Shown: positions 50,221 through 59,991 of the stretch, in pieces
Numbering within the stretch: position 1 is the first letter of the stretch
Layout: each line of letters begins with the position of its first letter
Notes under the pieces: model-generated
Seen by the model: the letters and a program-made list of their open reading frames with translations, nothing else
Database searches by the model: none
Told to the model about the DNA's origin: nothing
Source: an uncultured Lachnospiraceae bacterium
GTDB taxonomy: Bacteria; Bacillota; Clostridia; Lachnospirales; Lachnospiraceae
Direction of reading: 5' to 3'
DNA length: 64,000 bases
Assembly (NCBI GenBank): GCA_910579505.1
Contig: CAJTTZ010000013.1
Coordinates: 1-64,000, forward strand
Program-made: the position numbers and the translations under genes

Positions 50221-50249
50221 AGCATACACCTGTGGGCATGCTGTGTCAA
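50221..50249 (-). promoter_or_regulatory. Promoter of the SAM riboswitch transcript
   Basis: TTGACA (50,249-50,244) and TATGCT (50,226-50,221) on the minus strand, 17 bases apart, about 30 bases before the riboswitch. Confidence 0.82.
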
Positions 50250-50311
50250 TACCCTTTTTCATCCAGATACCGAGACCGCTGTGCCGCATAATTTCACCTG
50301 GCGAATGCCCG

Positions 50312-51604
50312 TCAGCTGACTTTCAGCTTAAACTTCTGCAGTTCCCTGTCGGTAGTCACCAGATCAATCTGCGCCCCCAGACGCTGCAGTTTCAAGTGAA
50401 AGTCTTCATACCCGCGCTGAATATACTTGATATCATCAACCGTGCTGATACCGTCCGCCGCAAGCGCCGCAATGACAAGCGCCGCTCCCGCCCTTAAATC
50501 CGGCGCGGTAATGTGCGCCCCGGTATATTTGGACACGCCGTCGATAATCGCCGTGTTGCTCTCCACTTTGATGTTCGCGCCCATGCAGGTCAGCTCGTCC
50601 ACATATTTAAAACGGTTCTCAAAAATACTCTCTGTCACAATGCTGGTGCCTGCGGAAAGTCCCAGCGCCACCGTAATCTGTGGCTGCATATCCGTAGGAA
50701 AACCGGGATAAGGCAAAGTCTTTACATGCGTATGCCCCAGAGGCTTCGCCGCCACCACACGCACCGCATCGTCAGACTCCTCTATCTCACAGCCGATCTC
50801 CAAAAGCTTCGCGCTGATGGACTCCAAGTGCTTCGGTATCACATTTTTTACCGTCACATCACCCTTCGTCACCGCCGCGGCAAACATAAATGTGCCTGCC
50901 TCTATCTGATCGGGAATGATGCCATACTCTGTCCCGTGCAGCTTCGATACGCCTTTAATACGGATCACATCCGTACCCGCACCCTTGATATTCGCGCCCA
51001 TGCTGTTTAGGAAGTTCGCCAGGTCAACGACATGAGGCTCCTTCGCCGCGTTCTCAATCACGGTAGTCCCCTCGGCCATCACTGCCGCCATCATCACATT
51101 CATGGTCGCGCCCACAGTCACCACATCCATGTAGATATGGTTCCCTTTCAGCTTCGTCGCCTCGGCGTTGATCCTGCCGTATCCGATTCCGACATCAGCG
51201 CCCAGCGCACGGAACCCCTTGATATGCTGGTCAATGGGACGTAGCCCGATATTACAGCCGCCCGGAAGGACTACCTCCGCCTTGCTGTATTTGCCAAGCA
51301 GAGACCCCAGCAGATAGTAGGAGGCCCTGATTTTTTTGATATAATCGCCTTCAATCACCAGATTGTGAACCTGTGAGGCATTGATTTTCACCGTATGCCT
51401 GTCTATACGGTTGATCACTACACCAATACTTTCCATAGCCTGCATCATGACATTGGTGTCCCTGACGTCAGGCACATTCTCTATCAATACGGTTTCGTCC
51501 GTCATAATGGCGGCCGCAAGAATGGCCAGCGCCGCATTTTTCGCACCGCTGATCTCCACCTCGCCGACTAACGGATTCCCACCTTTAATCGCATATTGTT
51601 CCAT
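50312..51604 (-). CDS. murA: UDP-N-acetylglucosamine 1-carboxyvinyltransferase
   Basis: A 430-residue enzyme of the first committed step of peptidoglycan synthesis, transferring enolpyruvate to UDP-GlcNAc. ISGAKNAALAILAAAIM is the N-terminal signature; the active-site Cys117 is in VVLPGGCNIGLRPID, so fosfomycin sensitivity is expected. FPTDMQPQITVAL and LRAGAALVIAAL are also canonical. It stands alone, its end 60 bases from the riboswitch promoter. Confidence 0.96.
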   Translation of the reverse strand: MEQYAIKGGNPLVGEVEISGAKNAALAILAAAIMTDETVLIENVPDVRDTNVMMQAMESIGVVINRIDRHTVKINASQVHNLVIEGDYIKKIRASYYLLGSLLGKYSKAEVVLPGGCNIGLRPIDQHIKGFRALGADVGIGYGRINAEATKLKGNHIYMDVVTVGATMNVMMAAVMAEGTTVIENAAKEPHVVDLANFLNSMGANIKGAGTDVIRIKGVSKLHGTEYGIIPDQIEAGTFMFAAAVTKGDVTVKNVIPKHLESISAKLLEIGCEIEESDDAVRVVAAKPLGHTHVKTLPYPGFPTDMQPQITVALGLSAGTSIVTESIFENRFKYVDELTCMGANIKVESNTAIIDGVSKYTGAHITAPDLRAGAALVIAALAADGISTVDDIKYIQRGYEDFHLKLQRLGAQIDLVTTDRELQKFKLKVS

Positions 51605-51689
51605 CTATGTTTACTTGCCTTTCTTTAACGAAAAAACTCAAACATTAAAATACAGTATAACAGATTTTGGAGGTTTGTAAACCCCACTG

Positions 51690-53273
51690 TTAATTCAGGT
51701 ATTGGAACGGATCAACCTGCGTCCCGTTTATGAGGATTTCAAAGTGAATATGCGGTCCCGTACTTACGCCCGTATTGCCGCTCAGGGCGATCTTCTGCCC
51801 CTGACTCACAGTCTGGCCCTGTTTTACCAGCACCTTACTCAAATGCCCGTAACGGGTCTGCCTGCCGTCTGCATGGTTAATGTAAACCACATAGCCGTAG
51901 CCGCTGCCCCATCCGGCTCTTGAAACGGTCCCCGCGCAGGAAGCCATAACCGCCGTGCCCACAGGAGTCGCCCAATCCACGCCCTTATGATAAGTGCTCG
52001 CTCTTCTGGTAGGCGCTTTTCGCCTGCCGAACCGGGACGAAAGCCTTCCTCCTGAAATCGGTTTCACATAAGTAGGCGGGATCTTTGTGCCGCGCTCCAC
52101 AATCTTTGGCACGGCCGCATAAGTGATCTCCTCCTTCAGTATCTCCCGGGAGATCTCTTCATTATTGCGATAGGACACATCCGCCACCACCTTGCGGTGA
52201 CCCGCAGAAGGCTCCTGCAGAGTCTGCGTCTGGTTCGTGTACCAGTCGTCGTTATCTACGTAGATAATGTCCGCCTCGTAATCCTCTTCATAGTACATCT
52301 GCTCCGTGCGCTCCACGGAAAGCTCCGGCTCCGGCACGGTAACGATCAGCTCATCGCCCACACGGATCATGGAATTTTCATCCTCTATGGTCTCATTCAT
52401 GGCGATCAGCTCGTCCAACGGTATTTCATTCTTCTCGGCAATCTGGGAAAGCGTATCCCCGGCAACCACCTCGTAAATCTGCTCCTTTTCCTGGTCTTTG
52501 GTCACCTCTTCAATCGCCTGCCCCAAGGGCGTCAGCTCGTAGTCCTGCAGATAAGACTCCACCACCTCCACCGTGTCGCCAAAATCGAGTGCGAGAAGTC
52601 CCAGCTCATAATCCGAAAATTCCTTTTCCGAAGTCGGCTCGATATCCTCAAAAATATCATCCAGCACCGCATGAATCCCCGCGCTGGTCATAACCTCCTC
52701 CGCTTCCTCCTCCTCTTGCGCCTGCTCCTTGGCGGAATAAATCTGCGTCGTCAGCACATTAAGTTCCCTGCTGGAATCCATAACCAGATCTGCGTAATAA
52801 TGATTGCCGCTGTCATATTTCTTGATGGACGCCTGTAAAAGCGCAAGAACTTCCTCCGTGCTTGCAAGGTTCACCGTGTACTCGTTAATCTTCACGGTGT
52901 AGGAGCGGTTCAGAGTTTCCTTGACGCTGCCCCGCAGTGCGGTCAGCATATTTTCAACTATGACACTCCTGTCATCTACAGTGCCCCAGAGCACCTCTTC
53001 CCCTTCCCAGCTCAACTCGCTCTCTGCCAGCACCATCTCATCACTGCTGGCCGCAAGATTCTTCCTTGCCTCGATAAGACACTCGTCCGCCTCCGTGACA
53101 TTTCCCATCACGCCTACCTGCATACCGTTCAGGTACACCGTGAAAAGATTATCCCCGTCACTCTCCAATGTCTGCATGTACGGCAGGAAAAAGGCGGCGG
53201 CAATGCACGCAAGCACCGCAACCTTAATATATGCAATTTTCATTTTTTTATAATGTCTGCTCAATATTTTCAT
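51690..53273 (-). CDS. Membrane-anchored LysM / M23 peptidase
   Basis: A 527-residue protein with an N-terminal membrane helix (about 13-32) and a helical region (about 45-270). A LysM domain follows (YEVVAGDTLSQIAEKNEIPL), then a G5-like stretch (EEISREILKEEITYAAVPKI). The C-terminal M23 metallopeptidase domain has its zinc ligands in YHKGVDWATP and GPHIHFEIL. It would cut peptidoglycan cross-links or stems at the cell surface, in growth or sporulation. Confidence 0.9.
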   Translation of the reverse strand: MKILSRHYKKMKIAYIKVAVLACIAAAFFLPYMQTLESDGDNLFTVYLNGMQVGVMGNVTEADECLIEARKNLAASSDEMVLAESELSWEGEEVLWGTVDDRSVIVENMLTALRGSVKETLNRSYTVKINEYTVNLASTEEVLALLQASIKKYDSGNHYYADLVMDSSRELNVLTTQIYSAKEQAQEEEEAEEVMTSAGIHAVLDDIFEDIEPTSEKEFSDYELGLLALDFGDTVEVVESYLQDYELTPLGQAIEEVTKDQEKEQIYEVVAGDTLSQIAEKNEIPLDELIAMNETIEDENSMIRVGDELIVTVPEPELSVERTEQMYYEEDYEADIIYVDNDDWYTNQTQTLQEPSAGHRKVVADVSYRNNEEISREILKEEITYAAVPKIVERGTKIPPTYVKPISGGRLSSRFGRRKAPTRRASTYHKGVDWATPVGTAVMASCAGTVSRAGWGSGYGYVVYINHADGRQTRYGHLSKVLVKQGQTVSQGQKIALSGNTGVSTGPHIHFEILINGTQVDPFQYLN

Positions 53274-53321
53274 AATTGTAAAATGTAACTGCTTTTAAAG
53301 CGGTCTGTTTATAGCTTAACC

Positions 53322-53843
53322 TCAAAACCACTTAACATTCGTCATATTCAGAATAAGCGGAATCAGGGTAACCGCGATATCGACTGCCACGCCCACCAGA
53401 ATCACAATAGAAAGCCACAGCGGCGTACCACGCCCTTTAGATGTCCCGCCCTGCTCAGTCTGCTTTGCAAGTTCCTCCGTAAACGCCGCCTGCACATTGC
53501 GGTAAACCTTTACGTTTTCCCTGTGCACAAATTCCTCGGACTGTGTAAGCCTCTCCTCAAGAAGGCTCTTGATCCCGGCAAGCTGCCTTTCCACATCTGT
53601 CTCCTGGCCGCTCCCGGTCTCCAGCGCATCCAGCTTTTCCATGCACTGTGCCAGCACACCGCGCACGTTGTCCACATTTTCGGCAGTCTTGATATTTACC
53701 CGGCGGATCTCCTGCATGAGCTCGTCATACGCTTTCATCTGCCTCTGCATCTGATCCATCTTTGCGGCTTCCGCCGCAGAGTTCGCGCGTATCATCTCCT
53801 GCGCGTTTTTTTTCTGTGCCAGCTTATCTATAAAAGTATCCAT
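53322..53843 (-). CDS. Coiled-coil tail-anchored membrane protein of unknown function
   Basis: A 173-residue protein, largely helical (KMDQMQRQMKAYDELMQEIR and other heptads), with one membrane helix near the C-terminus (LWLSIVILVGVAVDIAVTLI). ATG at 53,843 is supported by GGAG at 9 bases; longer forms are less likely. No family is recognised. It sits 48 bases upstream of the M23 peptidase gene and is probably cotranscribed, which hints at an envelope role. Confidence 0.65.
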   Translation of the reverse strand: MDTFIDKLAQKKNAQEMIRANSAAEAAKMDQMQRQMKAYDELMQEIRRVNIKTAENVDNVRGVLAQCMEKLDALETGSGQETDVERQLAGIKSLLEERLTQSEEFVHRENVKVYRNVQAAFTEELAKQTEQGGTSKGRGTPLWLSIVILVGVAVDIAVTLIPLILNMTNVKWF

Positions 53844-54236
53844 AATAATCTGCTCCATTCCCTTTGTCTTTATGTCTGCCGCAAAACAGAAAAACCATGT
53901 CTGCATTTTATCATCTTTCGGCTTTCATGACAACAGCGAAAAAGGGCGACCTTCTCTATGGATCCCCGCGGCAAAACTTTGTTGTGCAATTTGCACATAT
54001 TTTTATTTCCATTTTTTACATATTTATAAATATTTACTATAACTTTACAGTTTGTTCATGAATTATTCATAATTAAGAAGTATACTCAATTTATACAAAA
54101 CAACACGAGATGTCGTGTAACTATTACACACATAGATAAATTTTTTCATAATAGCCCGGGTGCCGAAAGGTGCCTGGGCACTCCTCATTTATAGGCTCAT
54201 ATATTTCAATTCTCTCCGCCTATATATCCAGACGTC
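53844..54236. other. AT-rich intergenic region with a GAAA-tetraloop hairpin
   Basis: The first half is AT-rich with several possible -10 boxes and presumably holds the promoter of the coiled-coil protein gene. At 54,154-54,179 the stem GCCCGGGTGCC/GGTGCCTGGGC, with G-U pairs, is closed by a GAAA loop on the plus strand. No T-tract follows. It could be part of a small RNA or a boundary element; I could not match it to a known riboswitch. Confidence 0.45.
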
Positions 54237-54268
54237 AAAAAGCGGCACAGGAAACTCCTATGCCGCTT
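54237..54268 (-). terminator. Terminator of the chemoreceptor gene
   Basis: On the minus strand AAGCGGCATAGG pairs with CCTGTGCCGCTT across AGTTT, followed by TTTT, 30 bases after the gene stop. Confidence 0.82.
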
Positions 54269-54296
54269 AATAGTGTCTATAAACTTGACTGTGCGT

Positions 54297-55976
54297 TTAG
54301 CGCCGAAGCCGAAAATGCCGCACGGCTTCCTGCAGTCTCTCCGCATGATGATGCAGCTCCTGCGCGGAAGAAGCCGACTCCTCCGCCGTATTGGCATTGC
54401 TCTGCACCACCGCGGAGATATTCTCCATCCCCTCAGTCAGCTGGCTCAAGGATTCCGCCTGCTGCCGGGCCGAATCCGCTATCTGCTCTACCAGCCCCGC
54501 CGAATGTCTGGAACTGGAAACCACATTCGAAAGCGCCGTCATGGTTTCCCCGGACAAAGAAGTCCCATACTGAACAAGCTGGACCGAATTTACAATCAGC
54601 TCCGTGATATTCTTTGCAGACTCTGCGCTCTTGGCGGCAAGCTGCTGCACTTCGTTCGCCACCACCGCAAACCCTTTTCCCGCGGCCCCAACCCGGGCAG
54701 CCTCCACAGAAGCATTCAGGGCCAGAATATTCGTCTGGAAGGAAATATCCTCAATGGTCTTGATGATACCGCTGATCTGGTCCGAAGATTCCGAGATGTC
54801 GGCGATTGCAGACGACAGCTCATCCATCTTCTGACTGCACACACCAAGCTGGTTCTCCGTCTCCACTGCAGACTTCCGGGCATTTTCTGCATCCTCGGAA
54901 GTGCGCTTTACCTGTCCTGAGATATCCTGAATGCCGGCGGAAAGTTCTTCCACCGCGGCCGCCTGCTGTACGGCGCCGTCAGACAAAGTCTGCGCGCTGA
55001 CAGCCATCCGCTCTGATCTGTCGGAAACCTTCCTTGCGGTCTGATGAATCCGGCTAAGCGCGTCATTAAGCCCATCCAGTATCTGCCGCAGAGCGTTCTG
55101 TATCGGCACAAACTCCCCGCGGTAACTGCTGTCAATTGTCAGATCCATATTGCCCTGCGCCATTTCCGACAACTTATTGTCTATGTCCGTAATGTATTTT
55201 TTCAGCTCGCCCTTCGTCTCATGGATGGATGCCACCAACATACCAATTTCCGAGGTATTGGGCTTCCAGCCAAATTCCGCCGAAAGATTGCCCTGGGAGA
55301 TTTCCCCCATCTGATCCCGCACGGCGATGACAGGGCGCAAAATCCGTCTGCGGATCACCCACATGCTGATCACCTGAAGCGTCCCGACCATGGCCAAAGC
55401 TACCACCATCAGAATCTGTATCATACTGCTGGAGCGGTTAAGGGACTGTACCTCCTGCAGCGTCCTGCCATCCAGGGTTTCCAGAAACTCTTCCTTAAGC
55501 GCATTGATCTTTAAGATGGAGCTGCTGTACTCCTCGCCATAGACATAGTTGACCGCTGCGCCCTGCTCTCCCGCCTGCACCTGTTCCATCGCCTGCTCCT
55601 CCAGCGGAACCAGCTGGTTGGAGAGACTGTACATGCTGTCAATCATCTTCTGTTCGCTGTCCGTGATACCGATTTCCTGCATGGCAGCCACGCCGAGATC
55701 CCTGTTTTTTAGATTGTTGACCTCGTTCCAATAATTGTCATAATGCTCCTGACTGCCAGTGGCGGCATACGCGCGCACTTCATTTGTCAGATAGGCGGAA
55801 CCGTTCATAAAACGGTTCGCGTTGTAAGTAAGCTCAAAGCGGTCTTCGTTGGCGTCCTCCAATTGACGGCTTACATCGCTGTATGCAATTATGAGCGCCA
55901 GCATAAACAGCAGTGCAAAAATAGAGCCGACATTTAAAATAGTAGTCAGCGTAGACTGATTGATAGCTTTTTTCAT
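54297..55976 (-). CDS. Methyl-accepting chemotaxis protein with four-helix sensor
   Basis: A 559-residue receptor: membrane helix at about 10-32, an external helical-bundle sensor (about 33-180) and a second helix (about 188-210). HAMP (RRRILRPVIAVRDQMGEIS) and a cytoplasmic signalling domain follow, with the tip ISFQTNILALNASVEAARVG and GKGFAVVANEVQQLA. ATG 55,976 is preferred to the GTG at 56,003, which would add a basic leader. The ligand is unknown. The cell is probably motile, or uses these arrays for another behaviour. Confidence 0.9.
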   Translation of the reverse strand: MKKAINQSTLTTILNVGSIFALLFMLALIIAYSDVSRQLEDANEDRFELTYNANRFMNGSAYLTNEVRAYAATGSQEHYDNYWNEVNNLKNRDLGVAAMQEIGITDSEQKMIDSMYSLSNQLVPLEEQAMEQVQAGEQGAAVNYVYGEEYSSSILKINALKEEFLETLDGRTLQEVQSLNRSSSMIQILMVVALAMVGTLQVISMWVIRRRILRPVIAVRDQMGEISQGNLSAEFGWKPNTSEIGMLVASIHETKGELKKYITDIDNKLSEMAQGNMDLTIDSSYRGEFVPIQNALRQILDGLNDALSRIHQTARKVSDRSERMAVSAQTLSDGAVQQAAAVEELSAGIQDISGQVKRTSEDAENARKSAVETENQLGVCSQKMDELSSAIADISESSDQISGIIKTIEDISFQTNILALNASVEAARVGAAGKGFAVVANEVQQLAAKSAESAKNITELIVNSVQLVQYGTSLSGETMTALSNVVSSSRHSAGLVEQIADSARQQAESLSQLTEGMENISAVVQSNANTAEESASSAQELHHHAERLQEAVRHFRLRR

Positions 55977-56026
55977 CTTGTAACCATACCTTTCCACCCT
56001 CACAGGTCCTTATCCTATATGCGCTT

Positions 56027-56677
56027 TTATTCCTCTTCTCCCTGCCCGATATGTAGGATTTCCTCGTTCAGCGACATCATCCTCGCGTCCAGCGCGGCAA
56101 CCATCTGCGCGCATTCCACAAGCTGTTCCTTAATGTGCTCCGGCGCATTCCCCTCGAATTTATAGTGAATCTTGTGCTCCAGGCTTGCCCAGAAGTCCAT
56201 CGCCACCGTACGGATCTGGATCTCCACCTTCGTGTCGGCAATCCTGTCGGAAAGATAAACGGGCACTGTCACAAGCATATGATAACTCTTATACCCGCTG
56301 GCTTTCGGGTTCACGATATAATCCTTCACAGATATGACACGAATGTCACTCTGGTTGCTGATCATCTCCGCGATCTGATAAATATCCGACGCAAAGGAGC
56401 AGATCACACGGATGCCCGCAATGTCATTGACATGGCTCACCATATTGTCTATGGTAGACTCATAGCCATGTTTTTTCAGCTTTTTCACGATGCTCTCAGG
56501 CGTCTTGATGCGCCACTTGATATGCTCAATCGGATTGTATCTGTGCACATGTTGAAACTCGTCGTTCAAAATCTCCAACTTCGTGGAAATCTGTTTCAGG
56601 GCCGAGTTATAAATCAGCTGTACCTCTTTCCAACTGTCTATATCGCCGTCTTTTTCTCTATCTACCACTACTTCCAT
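56027..56677 (-). CDS. relQ: Small (p)ppGpp synthetase (RelQ-like)
   Basis: A 216-residue GTP pyrophosphokinase domain protein without the hydrolase domain. Motifs: HIKWRIKTPESIVKKLKK, VNDIAGIRVICSF, KASGYKSYHMLV and KVEIQIRTVAMDFWASLEHK. Small alarmone synthetases like RelQ and YjbM make (p)ppGpp from ATP and GDP or GTP under cell wall stress. It is a single gene between two membrane protein genes; the gene symbol is by family resemblance. Confidence 0.9.
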   Translation of the reverse strand: MEVVVDREKDGDIDSWKEVQLIYNSALKQISTKLEILNDEFQHVHRYNPIEHIKWRIKTPESIVKKLKKHGYESTIDNMVSHVNDIAGIRVICSFASDIYQIAEMISNQSDIRVISVKDYIVNPKASGYKSYHMLVTVPVYLSDRIADTKVEIQIRTVAMDFWASLEHKIHYKFEGNAPEHIKEQLVECAQMVAALDARMMSLNEEILHIGQGEEE

Positions 56678-56823
56678 TTCAAGAATCCCCCGAATTATTA
56701 TTTAAAAGCATTCTTTCAATTCATCCATGCGCACTGCGCACTCTCATTGTCATCGCGTACATTATACCATACTTGCTGTTCAAAATGTGTATATTTCACA
56801 GAATTTTCTTAAATTTTAATAAT

Positions 56824-58665
56824 TTATTGTATATTTTCACCTTCCCTTTGCCGTGTGTCCGGCATAAGGCATGGCAATATGACGGGAACAGTCACCATCA
56901 GCGGGTAAATATACCGTACAAGCACCGTCGGCGAAAGCAGGAGCGTCAGGCAATAGGCTGCAGGGAATACGGCCGGCAGGATCTCCCGGCATCTTCTTTT
57001 GTAAATTGCCGTCACAATATACAAATACAGGAGCCACCAGTACAGCGCCGGCGCAAACAGCAGCCTGACCACAGGTATCTTACTGTACGCATTATCCGAC
57101 ACAATCTTTTCCATAAAAGCGCGCAGTCCCGGGATAAGACTGTGCTCCACCACCTCGAAGCCGGCAGGCATCACGCGGTTATCCGTGGAGAGATAGCCGA
57201 AACCGCTCTCCGTACCGATCCCGTACACCTGCGCGTGGGAAGTGTCCCACAAATACCAGAGGCCAAGGGAATTATCGAGAAAAGCGTCAATGTAAATGGC
57301 CGGATGCTTAAGTCCCAGTTTCACCCACGTCCGAATCAGCCCCGCAGGATCATCGTGGATCACGGCACGGCTCTTCACCGGGTCCGCCAAATGGGGATTA
57401 TAAGCCGCAAACACCCACTCGGAAGAAATGTATTTGTCCAGTTCCTGCCTGAGGGACGGATCAATTTTTTCCTCCGCCTTTACTCTCGTGCGCGCCATCT
57501 GCTGCAGCGGCACACTCAGCATTTCGCGTGGGCTGCCGTTTTGCGCATGGGTAACTGCCTTTAGGGAAAAGGCGCATACACCGTACAGCACAAGCACAAG
57601 TATCGTCATGTACAGATACTTTTTTCGGGCTGATCCGCCGCTCCACGCCCCCGTTTCCTGCCCCTGTACATCATCGACTGCGCGCCGTTTCCGAGCCCTA
57701 AGTCCGGCATAAACAATCGGTGCGCCGGCCACAAAGGCGTACACTGCATTGTTTCGAAACAGCAGCATGAGAACCGCCAGAAAAACATAGGCTGCCATCT
57801 CTTTTGCGCCCATCAGCACATCCCTTCCGCAAGCCTCGCCATGCCCGCATAGCGCCCGATAAAGGCAAAGTGTATAAAGCAGCACAAAACCCGCAAAAAG
57901 CACATCCTTTGTAGTGCTCACAGCCAACACGGAATTGGCCGGAAAGAGTGCAAAAAAAAGAAGCAGAAGCACCCGTACCCACTTGGGAATCTGTCTCTGG
58001 TACAAAAAGGAAACTGCACAGCCGAAAGCGCACGCCATCAGAGCCATCTGCACGACCGAGTGAACCGCCATCCCCGCAGCGCAGGAGCCAAGCGCGATCC
58101 CCAGGCGAAAAAAAGCTCCTAAAAATAAGGTATGCAGAAGCGGGTGATGCGTGCTGTAATCCCCTGCAAGCACCTGATAGAGCTGGCCCTCCGCGTCATA
58201 GGCAAATACCGACGGATAGTACGCGAGAAAAACCGGTATCCAGCTGAGAAAAATCAGCAGACTGTAGAAGAGCCATATCTGCCATGCGGGCCGCCGCCCT
58301 GTGCTCTTTGCCTTCCCAGAAAACGCGCTGCCAGTCCCCGCTGCCGGTTTTTCCGGCTCCGAACCCGGCATGCTCTCACTACATTTCCGTTTCCCGCCGC
58401 ACAAAACCATCGCCGCCAAAGCCGCCGCCGGCACGGACAAAACCGCCGTTTCCAGCAGGAACAGCAAAAAGCTGCCCGCCAAAGCCGCCGCCGAACTTCC
58501 CAAACCGAATACCGTCCCCTCGTGGACAAGCCGCCATCCAAGCACACAGGACATGGCGAACGGAATGCCCCATAGAAAGGCATAACAAAAAAGCCTTTTA
58601 TTTTCCACTAACAATATATATATGCCCGTTTTCCGAATATATGCCATTTTCTTTCTGTTTTTCAT
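56824..58665 (-). CDS. Large polytopic membrane protein (DUF6020-like)
   Basis: A 613-residue protein with about twelve hydrophobic helices and a large loop after the ninth (about 390-520). The region YYPSVFAYDAEGQLYQVLAGDY, with STHHPLLHTLFLGAFF, resembles the first loop of GT-C-type glycosyltransferases and DUF6020 proteins. The function is likely cell-envelope glycan related but not shown. The start at 58,665 lacks a clear ribosome site; TATACT lies just upstream, so the ATG at 58,647 or a near-leaderless message are alternatives. Confidence 0.75.
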   Translation of the reverse strand: MKNRKKMAYIRKTGIYILLVENKRLFCYAFLWGIPFAMSCVLGWRLVHEGTVFGLGSSAAALAGSFLLFLLETAVLSVPAAALAAMVLCGGKRKCSESMPGSEPEKPAAGTGSAFSGKAKSTGRRPAWQIWLFYSLLIFLSWIPVFLAYYPSVFAYDAEGQLYQVLAGDYSTHHPLLHTLFLGAFFRLGIALGSCAAGMAVHSVVQMALMACAFGCAVSFLYQRQIPKWVRVLLLLFFALFPANSVLAVSTTKDVLFAGFVLLYTLCLYRALCGHGEACGRDVLMGAKEMAAYVFLAVLMLLFRNNAVYAFVAGAPIVYAGLRARKRRAVDDVQGQETGAWSGGSARKKYLYMTILVLVLYGVCAFSLKAVTHAQNGSPREMLSVPLQQMARTRVKAEEKIDPSLRQELDKYISSEWVFAAYNPHLADPVKSRAVIHDDPAGLIRTWVKLGLKHPAIYIDAFLDNSLGLWYLWDTSHAQVYGIGTESGFGYLSTDNRVMPAGFEVVEHSLIPGLRAFMEKIVSDNAYSKIPVVRLLFAPALYWWLLYLYIVTAIYKRRCREILPAVFPAAYCLTLLLSPTVLVRYIYPLMVTVPVILPCLMPDTRQREGENIQ

Positions 58666-58881
58666 GGAAACAGTATATCACAAAAAGGCGCCCCTGCAAA
58701 AATATTTGCATTTTGCAGGCAAAGAATTTCAACAAAGCATTTAAAAAGCAGGGCTTTACATTTGCCACAGGGCTTTGTATATTGATAGAAGGGCGCGAAA
58801 TCGCAGTTTGGGAACATTTTTATAGCAATCGTTACAGCGGTACCGACAGTCACAGTGTAACGCGGAAAGATGAGGTAACAT

Positions 58882-59148
58882 ATGTTTCGTCTATGGGCAA
58901 AGGAATTTAAGGATAACCGGATGGTAAAAGATACCGTGGTAGAGGACGGGCGGGAGGAAACGCGCACCCACAAGGTATTTGACGCCCTGGAAGAAGTCTG
59001 CCTGCAATTCGATCTGGGAAAACCGATCTGGCTGGAAAGTACCGTTTCTGAATTTAAACGGCACAGCAAGGCGCGCTTTAATCAGGATAGTTTTATAGAA
59101 GAAATAGATTTTGATTTTCTGGAAATTCATGTGATCGAGGAGGATTAA
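58882..59148 (+). CDS. Small conserved hypothetical protein
   Basis: An 88-residue soluble protein (MFRLWAKEFKDNRMVKDTVV, then HKVFDALEEVCLQFDLGKPI and KRHSKARFNQDSFIEEIDFD). The ATG follows GATGAGG at 6 bases. It is the kind of short conserved protein common in Lachnospiraceae; its function is unknown. Confidence 0.72.
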   Translation: MFRLWAKEFKDNRMVKDTVVEDGREETRTHKVFDALEEVCLQFDLGKPIWLESTVSEFKRHSKARFNQDSFIEEIDFDFLEIHVIEED

Positions 59149-59228
59149 AGCTTCCCCGGTCTCTCCCTTTCTTCGGCAATATTTCCAATATAATGAGAAA
59201 TCCGCATAAAATTTTGTGTATAAAGAGA

Positions 59229-59293
59229 TTGACTTTGCACATTCTAAGTAGTAGTATCATAGTATATTACATGTAGTTTTAAAAACCACATGT
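59229..59293 (+). promoter_or_regulatory. Promoter region with inverted repeat before hemolysin III gene
   Basis: TTGACT (59,229-59,234) may be a -35 box. ACATGTAGTTT (59,269-59,279) and AAACCACATGT (59,283-59,293) form an imperfect palindrome in the leader. CATGTC/GACATG lies just after it. It may be an operator or leader stem; the spacing to a -10 box is not ideal. Confidence 0.4.
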
Positions 59294-59334
59294 CAAAGTT
59301 TCGACATGATAAATCTTTTTAAGGAGTTGATTTT

Positions 59335-59985
59335 ATGCAGATTACCATTCGTGAACCCGGAAGCGCCATCACTCATTTTATCGGTATGATGATGGCCATT
59401 ATTGCGGCGACGCCGCTTATGGTGAAAGCCGCCACGGACGCAGACCACATCGTCTTTATCGCGCTCGCCGTATTTATATGCAGTATGATCGCCCTCTACG
59501 GCGCAAGCGCGCTCTACCACAGTGTCACCGTAAAGGACAGCATTTTGAAAATATTCCGCAAGCTGGATCACATGATGATTTTTGTGCTGATCGCCGGTTC
59601 CTACACCCCGGTCTGCCTGGTGATCCTGGGCGACCGCCGCGGGTATATGCTCCTTGCCACAGTCTGGGGCATCGCCATCGCCGGTATGCTTATTAAAATG
59701 TGCTGGATCACCTGCCCGAAGTGGTTTTCGTCAATTTTGTATATCGCGATGGGCTGGGCATGCCTCGCCGTCTTCGGCACCCTCTGGAACACCCTTTCCA
59801 GAAGCGCGTTTTTGTGGCTTCTGGCGGGCGGTATTTTCTACACAGTGGGCGGTGTGATCTACGCGCTGAAACTTCCCATCTTTAACTCAAAGCACAAGAA
59901 TTTCGGCTCCCACGAGATCTTTCACCTGTTTGTGATGGGAGGAAGCGTGTGCCACTTTATCTTTATGTATCTGTATGTGGCCTGA
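59335..59985 (+). CDS. Hemolysin III / PAQR-family membrane protein
   Basis: A 216-residue protein with seven membrane helices. Family motifs with the metal-binding histidines are ASALYHSVTV, KLDHMMIFVLIAGSYTP and HEIFHLFVMGGSVCHF. The family includes bacterial YqfA/HlyIII and eukaryotic adiponectin receptors; hydrolase activity on membrane lipids is suspected, and true haemolysis is doubtful. Start after AAGGAG at 8 bases. It converges with the binding protein gene. Confidence 0.92.
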   Translation: MQITIREPGSAITHFIGMMMAIIAATPLMVKAATDADHIVFIALAVFICSMIALYGASALYHSVTVKDSILKIFRKLDHMMIFVLIAGSYTPVCLVILGDRRGYMLLATVWGIAIAGMLIKMCWITCPKWFSSILYIAMGWACLAVFGTLWNTLSRSAFLWLLAGGIFYTVGGVIYALKLPIFNSKHKNFGSHEIFHLFVMGGSVCHFIFMYLYVA

Positions 59986-59991
59986 TGAAAA

